A stretch of 64,000 nucleotides of DNA from Marchantia polymorpha subsp. ruderalis (Eukaryota > Streptophyta > Marchantiopsida > Marchantiales > Marchantiaceae). The stretch spans positions 14,347,501 to 14,411,500 of the forward strand of contig AP031355.1 in assembly GCA_037833965.1 (NCBI GenBank). The letters are read 5' to 3'. Positions 10,512 to 21,603 of this stretch are shown one piece after another. Under the pieces are notes generated by a model. That model had not been told where the DNA came from. It saw only the letters and a program-made list of their open reading frames with translations, and did not search any database. Each line of letters begins with the position of its first letter. Positions within the stretch are counted from its first letter, which is position 1. Both the position numbers and the translations under genes were made by a program.

Positions 10512-12932
10512 ATACCCATTCTAGAGTTTCAACAAGCTTTAGATAGGTCGGAGTAGCAACACTGAGGAGAACGTATTGTCTCCCAACATTCTTGTCAGAC
10601 CCTTAGAATAGCTACATTCATTAATTATTCGTGCTTTTATTTTCGGTCTCTCAGAATAAGCTGAAGTTGTAGACGCACGACTATTTCGCCCTGCGCTGGT
10701 TTCTGAGCTTCCTCTTTATGGACTTAGACCACCAAACGTAGGACCGGGATGAACGTCATTGTCTACAACTGGAAGATGACGGACCAGAATAACTTCCGGA
10801 TTTGGCCAGGGATGGTCAAATGTAAGTTTATCCTGAGACTGAGACTTTGGAGAAGAACAAACAATAAACAAAGAAGCGATTTTGGACCGACTCAATCAAG
10901 AAGTTTGTGGATCTTTCCAGTTTATGAACTGAATGCTAGCTATTGAATATCGTGTGGCGAAGATTTACTGATTCTTCATGGATTGATATGTGTTTGTACA
11001 GCTCCCCTCATACAAAACTCTTCTAGGAGCTCCACGTGAAAAAGATTTCATCTTGAAAAGTAGATGAATTCTATGGAGCCTGCTCCCACCATTACCTTAA
11101 ACCTATTTCAAGAACGTCACAGCCATACAACTTCATTGCTCCTCTGTAGTCCCCTGCTTGCAGGTCTCGGAGTGTGCACGTCTGTAATCATTGCACCATC
11201 GACTTTCAGAACTGAGCTTCGCTGTCGTAAGTTTCAAAGTTGTGTGCAGCTTCTCGATTTTTTTGGCTGGAAGGAAAGAACAGCACTTTAGCATTCAGTA
11301 GAGTTCTTTCTAAGTGATTGCACTGTTATGGGCCAGAAACAAGAATGCGCATGCAGCTTGCAATTGACATGCTCATGATAGCAAAAGTTGCAGGGTGAAT
11401 TTTAGAAATTAGAAGATTTCGATCTTTTGTGAATTTCAGAACCACTTTACTGAGGAGAGCCGCAATGTTGAGACATGTGATGGTTGCTGATCTTGAGCTA
11501 CACATAAACTGCGTATATTCGTCAAGATACCGATTCAAAGTGGTCGACTCAATCGAATTAGACTCACGCTCGTTCAAAGCACAATTTTTTTGGGATTTTC
11601 CAGGGCTTTTGGAGACGACGATTCAGCCCTCAGATGCACAACTTAGCAAAAGAGCTGATGTACTTATCGATGAGGACGTCTCATCACGGTTTGATCCCAG
11701 AATTCAAACCTGGCACCTTTCTCGTCCTCCGTGAATAATAGGGGCGATGGAAACCACATGGAGGAATCATTCATCGACAAAACTCTCACAGATTGAGCTT
11801 CGATGATCGTGAGTACTATCTTTTGGCACATTCCCCACATTGAAATCAGTAAAGTAGTATCTCTATGGTCTGAAAGATCCGTTCGTTACATCTCATCCAT
11901 ATGTGCATCACAATTTACCAACAACTGGGATACTACAGAGGAGGTGGTTAAAGTTTTTCCACTCTGCGACGGCTTCTCTGTCCATGATCCCACTTTTATT
12001 CCAAAATCAAATTTGACTTGGAATGAAATAATGAAAATTCTCTCGTCTTTCTCGTCTGTATATGGAAAATTATTCGGAGCATGTGTTGGCACATGCTTCG
12101 GATCTTCCTCCCGTCTTCACTCAGCAGAAGAGTTGCTTTCATTGTGCACGTCCTAGAGGACATGAAATCCTGCTTATTCGTATATAAAAGCACCTCGCAT
12201 CACAGAAACAAGTGATAAAACAAGTGAACTACGGATGGACAGCAGCTACGGGTTATTGTTAAAAGGTCCCGTAGCCGTAAGTCCAGCTTTATCCCTATAC
12301 ATCTATGAAGTTGAAACGAAAAGTTGTTGGACTTGATCGTGCGAGGTAGTTGTAGCACCATAGTAGGCAATTACAGCAGTTGTTTTTCCTTGGACGTGAA
12401 TGCAGCTCTTACGTAAAATACCACGTGTCAATCTTGGCTTAGCTCGTTATTGCTCAAGGCCAAATATGTGACGGCTGCTTCTTGAGTGAAGCGGTGGGAA
12501 TTACAGGATGAGAAGTCTATGCTGAGTTGGAAGAACCTGCCATCACGATGAAGACATTTGCGCACACCCATAACCGGTGTATTATGCAAGATGGTGTTCT
12601 CGAAATTTGTCCATAATCGCCACATATGACTTGACGGAAAAGGTGCATCTCCTCTTTATACAGAAGATTTGTCAAGTGCATCATGGCCGGGCCGCAAATC
12701 GCCATCAGCTGCTGCACTAGAGATGCACTGCTGGGAATATGCACGTCCACACGTTTCTCCTCCAGCCCATTGTCCGGATGGACCTTCCCCGGCATACTCA
12801 AACCTGTCGAAAACAACCAAAGCTACATGCTCGACCCCAAGATCTTCAACCTCGAATTCGTACTTCCCTTGCACATTCGGTACCGAGTATCACCAAAATC
12901 CACGAGCACACTGAGATTTGACTAAAATCGAG
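10512..12932. other. Intergenic DNA between the peroxidase and the transposon stack
   Basis: No gene could be named. It holds a good TATA match (12,181-12,188, TATATAAA) followed by an 8-bp inverted pair GCTACGGG...CCCGTAGC (12,245-12,252 and 12,268-12,275). It also holds an open frame at 12,683-12,925 (plus strand, 80 codons, ending LPLHIRYR... before the LTR at 12,933). The frame at 11,803-12,156 (117 codons) has no recognisable motif. These frames may be chance. Confidence 0.4.
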
Positions 12933-13969
12933 TGTGGTAGTGTAGTTTTTTAGTTTTTTTGGAAATAATGTAGTTGGGAAGTAAAGATGAGCAACTTTTA
13001 ACTTTTAGAGCAGTAGTACTAAAAAGAGTAGTAATTAGGGAATTTTGAAATAGATGCTGAGTAGGATTAGGAGATAAGAAGAAACCTAGTAGATAGAACT
13101 CGACTTGCTCGTTCCAACGAGCCCAAGAACGTGAGGAATGGACAAGGGAAACTCGAGTTACAAAGGTATGAAGTGGAGACTCTATTTCAACGAGGGCCTA
13201 ATACAGTCTTCAGCGAATAGTCTTCGGTCTTCAACGTTAGGGTATTAGGAGTTACCTACAAAGGGGCTTAGGCGACGGACCCCATTGAAGTAAAAGATGG
13301 AGTCGCATGGGAAAGAAATTCAAATTTTGGCACCTTCAATTGGCACGAGTTTGCAATGCCATTGCGGCGGCGGACTACATCAGGAGTAGCATGTATTCGT
13401 CTCCCACATTTCACATCATTTTAGCGCGTAGTTGCGAATTGAGGAAGGAACAAGGTGCGGGAGTGCAAAATTGCAGATGCACCCATGGGATGAGCCGGAG
13501 AAATTCAATTGACAGCTCTGAAGGTGCCCAAAGTCGGATTAAGGAATTATCGAGGCTAATTGATTCTCCCCAAACTAGATTTCTTGCTGTGGAGTTGGAA
13601 TTGCATCTGCGCGACGATGGTCCAAGAGTGAAGTGGCAGGAGCGCGCCGGATGCTGATGTACTTCAAGGAAATCCCGTGCTTTGGCAAATTTGGTATTTG
13701 GAAAAAAGTTCTAGTACTGTGCACAAGAGAAGATGGCGATCTCAATTTCGACAATGAGAGTGTCAAGGTGACGCGAGCGGAAGAAAAGATGTACACAACC
13801 CTATTCAAGAAACCACGCACATGCAAGAGTGGGTACCGGACAACAGGATATCAAGATCGATTGCAAAGTAATGTAGCGTAGCTCTTATGCAAATCCTTCG
13901 ACCTTCCCCAACGACTTATTTGACGACTTCGCAGGTCGGATTTGTAGAATGAGCTTTAAGAGGACAAGG
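12933..13969 (+). mobile_element. Element G, part 1: start of an ancient LTR of the same family
   Basis: It starts TGTGGTAGTG followed by T-runs, like the U3 start of LTRs A and E, and contains the CTCGTTCCAACGAG motif (about 13,106-13,120). At about 13,630-13,960 it shows similarity to the conserved N-terminal domain of the U3 protein (DNESVKVT, GYRTTGYQDR). It is strongly diverged, broken in several places and clearly the oldest copy. It is interrupted at 13,970 by element B. Later pieces of G appear to resume at about 35,346, 41,004 and 48,621. Confidence 0.65.
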
Positions 13970-14365
13970 TGTGGTACCCCACTTTTGGCAATTTTGAGGA
14001 AATTAAAACATTTTTGGAAAACTGTACCCTGGCAGCATTGTAAATAGCCTTCGGTACATCAAAACGGAGTGAATCCGGAAGATCGCGGGGATTCTCGAGG
14101 GATCTTGTAGAATCTAGGATTTGGGGTGCGGCAGTAAGGACAGGCACCACCCTCCCTGCGAGCTCTGCAGTTAGGACCCCTACGACGCAAGGCGCAAAAC
14201 CCGCCTTCGGAGGTTGCGTCCGCGGCGGTAGGGAAATCCTCCATAATTAGGTCGACCCTTGGGCGCCTTGACCAAGTTAGGGTCTCGTTGGAAAGAGCTC
14301 GACGCACCGATTCCAACGAGTCCAAGAACGCTTGGAACGGATGAGGACTTAGGGAGTTATCACTA

Positions 14366-16216
14366 TTGAAAGATACGGAGACGGTCGCCTTCGGCGGAAG
14401 GAGTTCGCCACCGGCGGGAATTCCGCCTACGCGGAAGGGGGAATCAAGTTTTGTCCTATGCGCGGACGAAGGCGTTCGCCTGTGCACAGGCGAAGTAGGG
14501 TTTGGGGAGGCGCGAAGTCCGCCTACGCACAGGTCGCCTGTGCACAGGACACCTCCACACGTGCCGCCTGTGCACAGGCAAGAATCACCCCCGTTCCAAC
14601 GTAGGAAGGGGAAGGAGCCGGCGGAAGAACCGCCTACGAGACACCGGCCCTCGGGGCCAGACCCTCCGGCGCACCACGCGCCGCAATTTGCGCCTTCGGC
14701 GCCAGGGCCTTCGAGCCGAGGAGATACGAGCAGGGAGCGTGCGGAGGCCGCACCATCGGCGGGTAGTCCGCCGATAGATGCGCCTTCGGCGGTAGGGCCT
14801 ATAGCCCAAGGGACATCGGGCGAGCGGCCCCCGGCCATGTCGCCTTTGGCGATGGATGTCCGCGGCGCTACGCCTGCGGCGGACAAGGCGCCGGCATTTG
14901 CGCCTGCGCACAGGCCGAGCACAGCCCCCACGGACCGATCAAGGGAGCAGCAACAGACGGTGGAGCGGAGTGACTGTCCGCGGGATGAAATTTCGATGCG
15001 CGATGCGCAATCAAACCCCGCGCAGCCACCCTCCGCTCGATCGCCTTCGGCGGCGGGCGTCTGCGGCAGAGAGGACACGGTAGACGACCAACAAGCGAGC
15101 GGCGGGGATGCCGCACGGGCACATTCGCCTACCGCCTTAGACATTTTGGCGAAGAGCAGCGAGGCTGCAGCCGTGCCTTCGTAGGCAGCACACGTCGACG
15201 ACGTGCAGCCCCACTCGGGGCAGTCGCCGACGCAATCAATGGCGACTGAAATTCTCCACTCGGATGATGACGACGGAGGCTCCACTGAAGAAATGTCAGG
15301 AGCAGAGGACACCGAGGAGGAGGAGGAGAAAATTGTTGGAGCGCCGGCGGCGGCGCTCTCTGAGCAGGTGATTCCGTTGCTGAGGTACTTGGATCGCAAG
15401 GTCGATAAATACGCCGACCCACTTCAGCCAGGATCTTACATCGAGTTAGTGCGCAGGACTCGCACTAAAGTCCACACCAGCAAGCTGTTAGCTAGAGTGG
15501 ACCAGGAGTTGAGGGAATTGAAGGAGAAGCATGCATGCTTGTGGGGTCAGTATAAACTTAATCAGAAATTCTACAAGTACTCCGAGAAGGTGAAGGATGA
15601 GAAACTGGACGAGCTCACCAAGGAGCAGGTGAAGGTCAAGGAAGCACTCATTTCTGAGCAGGCCCAGAATCGGATTTTGTCAGAGGAGCTCGTGCGACAG
15701 ACGCGGTTGTTGGAACAATGTCAGCTCGCACGGCAGGCGGATGAGGAGTTAATCCGCAGGTTACAGTCAGAGTGTGGCGAATTGAGAGCGCAACGTGCTG
15801 AGGCCGAATCGCAATTAGTGATAATTGAAGAGGATCGCAGGAAGGAGGCGGATCGCACGAAGGTGGAGACGGCGAGGCGTGTCGCCCACTGTCTCAAGGG
15901 CTACGCCCACTGGGAAGTGAAGGCGCAGGAGAAACTCACACTGCGTGAGTTTGAATTGCGCGCAGCCGGGTTGTTGTCAGGCGACAGTAGGAGTCGACGG
16001 AAGGTAGCAAAGAAGCTCGATGCTTTTCTGTCGAAGGCACAGGATACCATGTCCGCCCTCGAAGTGGAGGTGTCCGCGGCGTTGCAGCGGTTGGGACTGC
16101 GCAGTCGAACGGAAGATTGGCAGGGTAGGGAGTTAGTGCGCGGCAATCCGCCGCGCAGGAGACGTAGTACAGGTTCCGCGGAGTGTAGTGTAGCGTGGTT
16201 CCGTGCAGGCGTGTAG
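14366..16216 (+). pseudogene. Remnant of the U3-encoded protein in LTR B
   Basis: The middle low-complexity region and the coiled-coil tail (to RRRRSTGSAECS) of the U3 protein are recognisable; the conserved N-terminal domain is not present. The frame is broken. The middle part is unusually rich in short palindromes such as CGCCTGTGCACAGGCG (14,477-14,492). Confidence 0.75.
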
Positions 16217-16252
16217 CGTAGTGCAGTGTAGTGCTAGGTAGGACTTAGAAGG

Positions 16253-16281
16253 TATAAAATAGTTCCAGGCGTTTTGCCTGG
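16253..16281 (+). promoter_or_regulatory. LTR TATA box and hairpin (B)
   Basis: TATAAAA (16,253-16,259), then CCAGGC-GTTTT-GCCTGG (16,265-16,281). Transcription of the element would be expected to start close to the end of the hairpin, so U3 is 13,970 to about 16,280 and R-U5 is about 16,280-16,817. Confidence 0.7.
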
Positions 16282-16839
16282 GGTTCTTTCCCATCAGAAG
16301 TGCAGATCAGGAACCCATTTCCTTTGCGTGTTTGTGTCCTTGAGTTCTGTCACCACGCACGAGGAGTTACAACTTAGCGTTCCGCATTTTGTAGCTGAAG
16401 GCCTTCGGTCGAATGTTCAGAGCTAGTCCATTGGTTAGAGACTTGAGTAGTTCGGATCTGCACCTGCGGGTGACTGCCGATGCTCAGAGCCAGTGACTAG
16501 TTAGATACTTGAACAGTTTCGCCCCTACACCTTCGAGTGTTTCTTTCTGATTGTACTCCCTTGGGATTTTTCCCCTGAATGCCAAAGTGAAGTTTTGCTA
16601 CTTCGTGTAAGCCTTGGTTGTAAATTCAGGTTACGCTGCAGCAGGTGCCTTGAGGGTAACCCCTGCAGTATTTCTGGGAGTGACAGTTGCCTGAGAATTC
16701 AAACTCCTCAATAGTCTGTTAAAACGTGACACTTTGTACCCTGTGTGTTCCTCTGTCCCTGTGGGTTCGACCTTTCTACCACTATATTGCAGTTTTAGCC
16801 TTTAGTGGGTTATTACATAAGAAGCCGACAACTTCTTTT

Positions 16840-16857
16840 TGGCGCCGCTGCCGGGGA
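16840..16857 (+). promoter_or_regulatory. Primer binding site, tRNA-Asp type (B)
   Basis: TGGCGCCGCTGCCGGGGA matches the form known for Athila/Tat-type elements, complementary to the 3' end of tRNA-Asp. It starts 22 nt after the LTR end; the spacer contains AAGAAG-(7 nt)-CTTCTT, a small potential hairpin that is also present in element C. Confidence 0.8.
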
Positions 16858-16903
16858 CAGTTGCGTCAACACCGGGGTTTTCACGAGCAGCCATGCTCGG
16901 TGA

Positions 16904-19738
16904 ATGTCGACTGGAGCTAGCGGGAGCAACCTAAGTGCTAGAGCTGTCCGCAGGTTCCGACGAGATTCAGAGAAGGCCGTGGAAGAGACACGGCGTCAAA
17001 ACAAGAAAACACCAAAAAGAGTACCTAAGCCTAGTTCGGCCGACATCCTTGGGGAACCTACCCCCGGCGACTCGGAACCAAACTTGGTGCTTACAGTTCT
17101 ACTAGATATTCCTTGCACGGACCCGCCTCGTGATTTAGAAACGACCGCCCGAGAACCGTCGACAGACACACCGATGGCGGACAGACAAGCCAATGTGCGG
17201 CTACCTCAGCCGATTACTAAACATTCCTACCCAAAGTATAAAGGGAGTGGGGATGACGACGATGCAGATTCATACATCAAGTTGTTCGAATCGGTGTCTA
17301 TTGCCAATCGCGAGATCGCAGACGACGACCGACTAAGGATCTTCCCAAGCCTTCTGCGGAAGAAAGCGAGGAGTTGGTACAATCACGAGAGCATCGATCC
17401 GACTGGGCTGACAACATGGGCCCAGCTGAAGGAGAAGTTCCTTCGCCGCTTCCGTGAGCTCGGCTACGACAGCCGGGTATTGACAAAGTTACGTAACTTG
17501 CAGCGAGAGAAGAAGGAGAGTCTGCGTGACTACACTGAGAGATTTCTCGACCTCCTTGACAGAATACCGAAAACAGGACCAGGGTCCCCTTTCTCGGTAC
17601 AACAAGCTGTGGATTGGTACGTGACCGGTTTAACTCGGGAGATGGAGACCTTTTGCCGACGCAGCAAGTGCGACACTATTGAGGATGTGATTGCATCGGC
17701 AGAAGCCTTCGAAACTTCCACTCTCAACCGAAGAGGGAGAGAGAGACGGGAGTCAAAGGAGCGCAAACCGAAGGGAGGGCGAAGACGACGTAGAGGTACA
17801 ACTCCGTCATCGGAGGAATCGTCTTCGGACGAGAACCGTTCCTCATCCGAAGAAGAGGAAACCTCATCGTCGGAGGAGGAGAAGAAGAGGAAGAAGCATG
17901 GGGCAGCGAAGAAGAAGGGCACCCGACGAGTGACTACGGACAGAGCGCCGGGAGACATAGCCTCGAAGATGGAGACCCTTGTGAAGGACTTCGCCGATCT
18001 CAAGGTTCAAGTGGTAGGCGGGCATGATCGCCGAAAATCACCCGGGAGAGTGCGAGCGAACTTATGGTGTACTACGTGCGGGGCGGTGGGACATGCAAAC
18101 ACCGAGTGCCTTACCACCCGTCCGTCATATCCAGTCAACGCAGTGGAGTGGGCACAACCGTACTATGGAGAGCACCCCCAGTACTATGGAGAGGCTAGCG
18201 AAGAGACAGCCTACGCCGTCCAGTCGGTTCCCACCCCTACTGCAGTTTCAGCAATGCAAGTCCCACGATATCATCCGGTGGATCGGGCCACTACAGTACC
18301 CGTGAGGCGGAGAGCACCTCCAGGGACGTTTGACCCACCGCCACCGCGAGCTTGTTATAACTGCGGGGAAGTTGGACACTTCTCACCACAGTGTCCCCAT
18401 CCAAAAAGGCGAAACGATTATGTTCCGACATGTAGTAATTGCAAGAAGACCGGACATACTGCGCCAGAGTGTGATCAGCCACCAGTCCCTCGGCCAGCGG
18501 TACGATTTGTGAACCCTCCTGCCAAGGAGGACGTCCAAGTTAACCAGGTCGAAGTAGGTTCAGACGGGGATGACGAAGACGAAGAATGGCCGGCGGAAGA
18601 GGTCATGTGCGCACGGGTCGAAACTCGTAGTTCCAAGAAATCGAAGGAGCAAGAGCGTGACACTCGCAAGCACGAACGGAGAACCGACGACCGGACGGGA
18701 AAAGGGAAGGAGAAGACATCCAGCAAGTCCGACTTGCGACCTGCACGGAAGTCTTCGGTTACGCGAGAGGCACCAGCAGTGCGCCCCCAGACAGCAGTCG
18801 AGGATGAGCCAGTACGCTTGCTGAAACGGGACTATGCTCCGGATATCCGCAACGAGGTAACCAACCTGTTGAAGGAAGCGATCCGCACTCAAAAGGACCC
18901 ACAGCGGCCAGACTTGCCATCCTTCCTTGGGGCGAAGTTGGCAGCCACCGTGGAACCTCGTAGAGTGTCGCCGCCGACCCCGGCGACCCAACGCGCCCAC
19001 TATGACTTGGTCGAAGATCTCGGGAGTCAGAAAGTGAACATCACGTTCAAGCAGCTCCTGGAGGACAATAAGACGTATCGGAGAATGTTGATGCTTTCGC
19101 TACGGCGTCCGCGGAAGCCGCGCGCATCCACCTCCTCTCAAGTATATCAAGTGGAGAGCGAAGACCAAGGGCCACCAGAGATCGATGTGGAAATAGCAGG
19201 GTGTTGTGTACGCAGGGTACCAATCGACTCTGGATCAGGAGTCAACATAATGACGGAGGATACCGCGAGAGCTTTGGGGTTCAGTCAATACGAACCCTCG
19301 AAGCGTGTGTTGAGATTAGCGGATCAGACGCGGAGAATGCCTGCAGGTATGCTGCGCAATGTCAAAACAATCATCGGTGGTGCGGACTTTCGGTTGACGT
19401 ATATCATCCTTCAACCGATGATGAAGCAGGGCTATGACGTTCTGCTCGGGCGACCATGGCTATATGGCGCACAAGTCAGATGTGATTGGCGAAGGCATCG
19501 CCTTAAGTTTCCCCATCCTTCGGAACCGACCAAGACCATTACGGTGCCCTGGAATAGGGTCAGACACGAAGGAGAGACCCCATCGACAAGTGCAGGTTAC
19601 ACATCGGGCGGGGACAGTGAGTCGACCGCGCGATCGGATTCCAGTGGTACCGAATCCGATTATTTCGTGGGATTCGTTGCCTGCTGTTCGGTGGGAGAAG
19701 AAGAAGAGCCGGAAGCTATTCAGCCGGAAGACGAATAG
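16904..19738 (+). CDS. gag and protease of element B
   Basis: 944 codons. Residues 100-290 or so are a retrotransposon gag domain (YPKYKGSGDD, SWYNHESIDP, RFRELGYDS). A basic and Ser/Glu-rich stretch (290-345) follows. There are three CCHC zinc knuckles (C-x2-C-x4-H-x4-C): WCTTCGAVGHANTEC, CYNCGEVGHFSPQC and CSNCKKTGHTAPEC. An aspartic protease sits near the C-terminus, with active site VPIDSGSGVNIM. It is part of a retroelement; gag-protease and pol lie in separate frames. Confidence 0.88.
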   Translation: MSTGASGSNLSARAVRRFRRDSEKAVEETRRQNKKTPKRVPKPSSADILGEPTPGDSEPNLVLTVLLDIPCTDPPRDLETTAREPSTDTPMADRQANVRLPQPITKHSYPKYKGSGDDDDADSYIKLFESVSIANREIADDDRLRIFPSLLRKKARSWYNHESIDPTGLTTWAQLKEKFLRRFRELGYDSRVLTKLRNLQREKKESLRDYTERFLDLLDRIPKTGPGSPFSVQQAVDWYVTGLTREMETFCRRSKCDTIEDVIASAEAFETSTLNRRGRERRESKERKPKGGRRRRRGTTPSSEESSSDENRSSSEEEETSSSEEEKKRKKHGAAKKKGTRRVTTDRAPGDIASKMETLVKDFADLKVQVVGGHDRRKSPGRVRANLWCTTCGAVGHANTECLTTRPSYPVNAVEWAQPYYGEHPQYYGEASEETAYAVQSVPTPTAVSAMQVPRYHPVDRATTVPVRRRAPPGTFDPPPPRACYNCGEVGHFSPQCPHPKRRNDYVPTCSNCKKTGHTAPECDQPPVPRPAVRFVNPPAKEDVQVNQVEVGSDGDDEDEEWPAEEVMCARVETRSSKKSKEQERDTRKHERRTDDRTGKGKEKTSSKSDLRPARKSSVTREAPAVRPQTAVEDEPVRLLKRDYAPDIRNEVTNLLKEAIRTQKDPQRPDLPSFLGAKLAATVEPRRVSPPTPATQRAHYDLVEDLGSQKVNITFKQLLEDNKTYRRMLMLSLRRPRKPRASTSSQVYQVESEDQGPPEIDVEIAGCCVRRVPIDSGSGVNIMTEDTARALGFSQYEPSKRVLRLADQTRRMPAGMLRNVKTIIGGADFRLTYIILQPMMKQGYDVLLGRPWLYGAQVRCDWRRHRLKFPHPSEPTKTITVPWNRVRHEGETPSTSAGYTSGGDSESTARSDSSGTESDYFVGFVACCSVGEEEEPEAIQPEDE

Positions 19739-19747
19739 CAATTAACG

Positions 19748-21603
19748 GTGGGACTGGGAAGGAGTGAGACGAGTCACACCGAGGGCATTGTCGACCCTAG
19801 TGACTGTCACGAAGTACAACTCAGTCCCGACAAGTGCTTGAAGGTATCAAGCACAGTGAGAGGGGACGAGCTAAGGAAAGTACAGGCATTCCTTAGCCAT
19901 TATGTCGACGTCTTCGCCTGGAAGATCGAAGACATGAAGGGGATACCTGCACGGTATGGGGAACACCGCATCGATTTACTGGACGACTCAGTACCCATAC
20001 GACAGCGCCAGTATCGCCTCAACCCAAAATACTCCTTGCTAGTTAAGGAGGAGATAGATAAGTACTTGAGTGCTGGTATTATTTACCCAGTGCTCAGCAG
20101 TGAGTGGGTGTCGCCGATTGTTATCGTACCCAAGAAGTTGACGGGTAAGATACGAGTGTGTCAGGATTTCCGGAAGTTGAATGCAGCAACACGCAAGGAT
20201 CATCACCCGTTGCCGTTCACGGATGCCATTCTAGACCATGTCGCAGGACATGAATGCTATAGCTTCCTGGACGGGTTCTCAGGTTATAATCAGGTGTCTA
20301 TCCGGGAACAGGACAAGGATAAAACTACGTTCACAACCGACTGGGGAACTTACGCATACCACAAGATGCCCTTCGGTCTGTGCAACGCGCCTGCCACCTT
20401 TCAACGGATGATGACCAATATCTTCCAGGAACAACTGAGGAAGTTCCTGGAAATATTCATAGATGACTTCTGTGTCTTTGGGAAGCGGTCTGAACACCTA
20501 AGTCACTTGAAGCAGACCTTCGATAAATGTAGAGAGAGCAGTTTATCACTGCATCCCGAGAAGTGCTTTTTCTTTATGACTAGTGGGATCTTGTTGGGTC
20601 ATCGGGTCTCGGCAGACGGCATTGCGGTGGACATCGAGAAGGTCAAGGTTATACTCGAGCTTGAGCCACCCACGAATCTAAGAGAGCTGCGAGCATTCCT
20701 GGGTCATGTGGGCTACTACCGAAGATTCATACACCTGTATGCAATACTGGCGGCGGACCTGACCAAGTTGTTGAAGAAGGACGAGCCTTATGCCTGGGGT
20801 GCGAACCAGCAGTCAGCATTTGAGGCTCTTAAGGCGAAACTCACGACCGCTCCCGTACTAAGGAGTCTAGACTGGAATCGACCATTCCATGTTTACGTTG
20901 ACACATCTGCATTCGCCATCGGTGTAGTACTGAGTCAAAAGGATGACAACAAAAAGGACTACCCGATCTACTTCGCGAGCCGACAGCTGTCTCTAGCAGA
21001 GCGGAAGTACACCACGACGGAGAGAGAAGCGTTGGGGATGGTGTACTCCTGTAAAAAGTTCCGTCACTACCTAATCTGCTACGAATTTGTGTTCCATGTG
21101 GACCACTACGCATTGCAACACCTAGTCAAGAAAGCCGACCTATCCGGTCGGATCGCCAGGTGGGTGTTGTTACTACAAGAGTTCACCTACACAGTCCAGA
21201 CCAGGAAAGGGGTGCACCACGAAAATGCGGATTACTTGTCCCGATTATGGACCCAGCCGACAGAGGAGGAATTGGTGGACGATTTTCCAGATGAAGAGTT
21301 ATTTCAGTTGTCTGCAGGGCACGAGTCCCGCTATGCCGACCTGTATCGATATCTGCTAACCCTCCAGTGTCCCGTAGGCATGGATTTGGAACAGCGAACT
21401 GTCTTCATTCATAAGGCAGGCCCGTACCAACTCCAGCAGGGGGTTTTGTTCAAAAAGATGGCAGATGAGCGCTTATGCAGATGCCTGGAGGAATCAGAGG
21501 TACCAAGAATAGTGAGTGCAATGCATACAGAGGAGGCGGGTGGACACTATGCCACCAGGAACACGGTCACAAAGATTCTAAATGCGGGGTATTGGTGGCC
21601 GAC
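19748..21603 (+). CDS. pol of element B: reverse transcriptase, RNase H, start of integrase
   Basis: RT motifs IRVCQDFRKLN, MPFGLCNAPATFQR and FIDDF (catalytic DD pair in the last). RNase H begins at PFHVYVDTSAFAIG, with TEREALGMVYSCKKFRHYL and HENADYLSRLW. The histidine part of the integrase zinc finger follows (GGHYATRNTVTKILNAGYWWP). The coding region stops being B at 21,603, where the LTR of element C begins. Class: Ty3/Gypsy (RT then RNase H before integrase). Fossil; incomplete. Confidence 0.88.

Larger units (their letters stand above)
13970..16817 (+). repeat. 5' LTR of element B (subfamily I)
   Basis: The LTR starts TGTGGTACCCCACTTTTGG and ends TTAGTGGGTTATTACA, 2,848 bp. It is shorter than the LTRs of C and D because its U3 reading frame is incomplete. 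It has the short form of R-U5: the TTTCTGGGAGTGACA...GAATTCAAACTC block occurs once (about 16,670-16,710), whereas C, D, F and J have it twice around a CA-rich segment. Confidence 0.88.
13970..21603 (+). mobile_element. Gypsy LTR-retrotransposon B (5' LTR, gag, protease, RT, RNase H, start of integrase)
   Basis: Ty3/Gypsy, non-chromovirus (Tat/Athila-like) by PBS type and domain order. The 5' LTR is 13,970-16,817; the primer site, gag-protease and pol follow on the plus strand. Its right part ends abruptly at 21,603 where element C begins, and the rest of B, including its 3' LTR, is not in the window. It inserted into element G; the 5 bp before it are CAAGG, but the matching right-hand duplication is lost. 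It is broken and incomplete. Confidence 0.9.

Noticed and set aside
14059-15399. 446-codon minus-strand frame opposite the U3 remnant of B
   Set aside because: It is antisense to the known U3 protein and made of the repeated palindromes read backwards (Gly/Ala/Ser-rich); its mirror images in C and D are of different extent.
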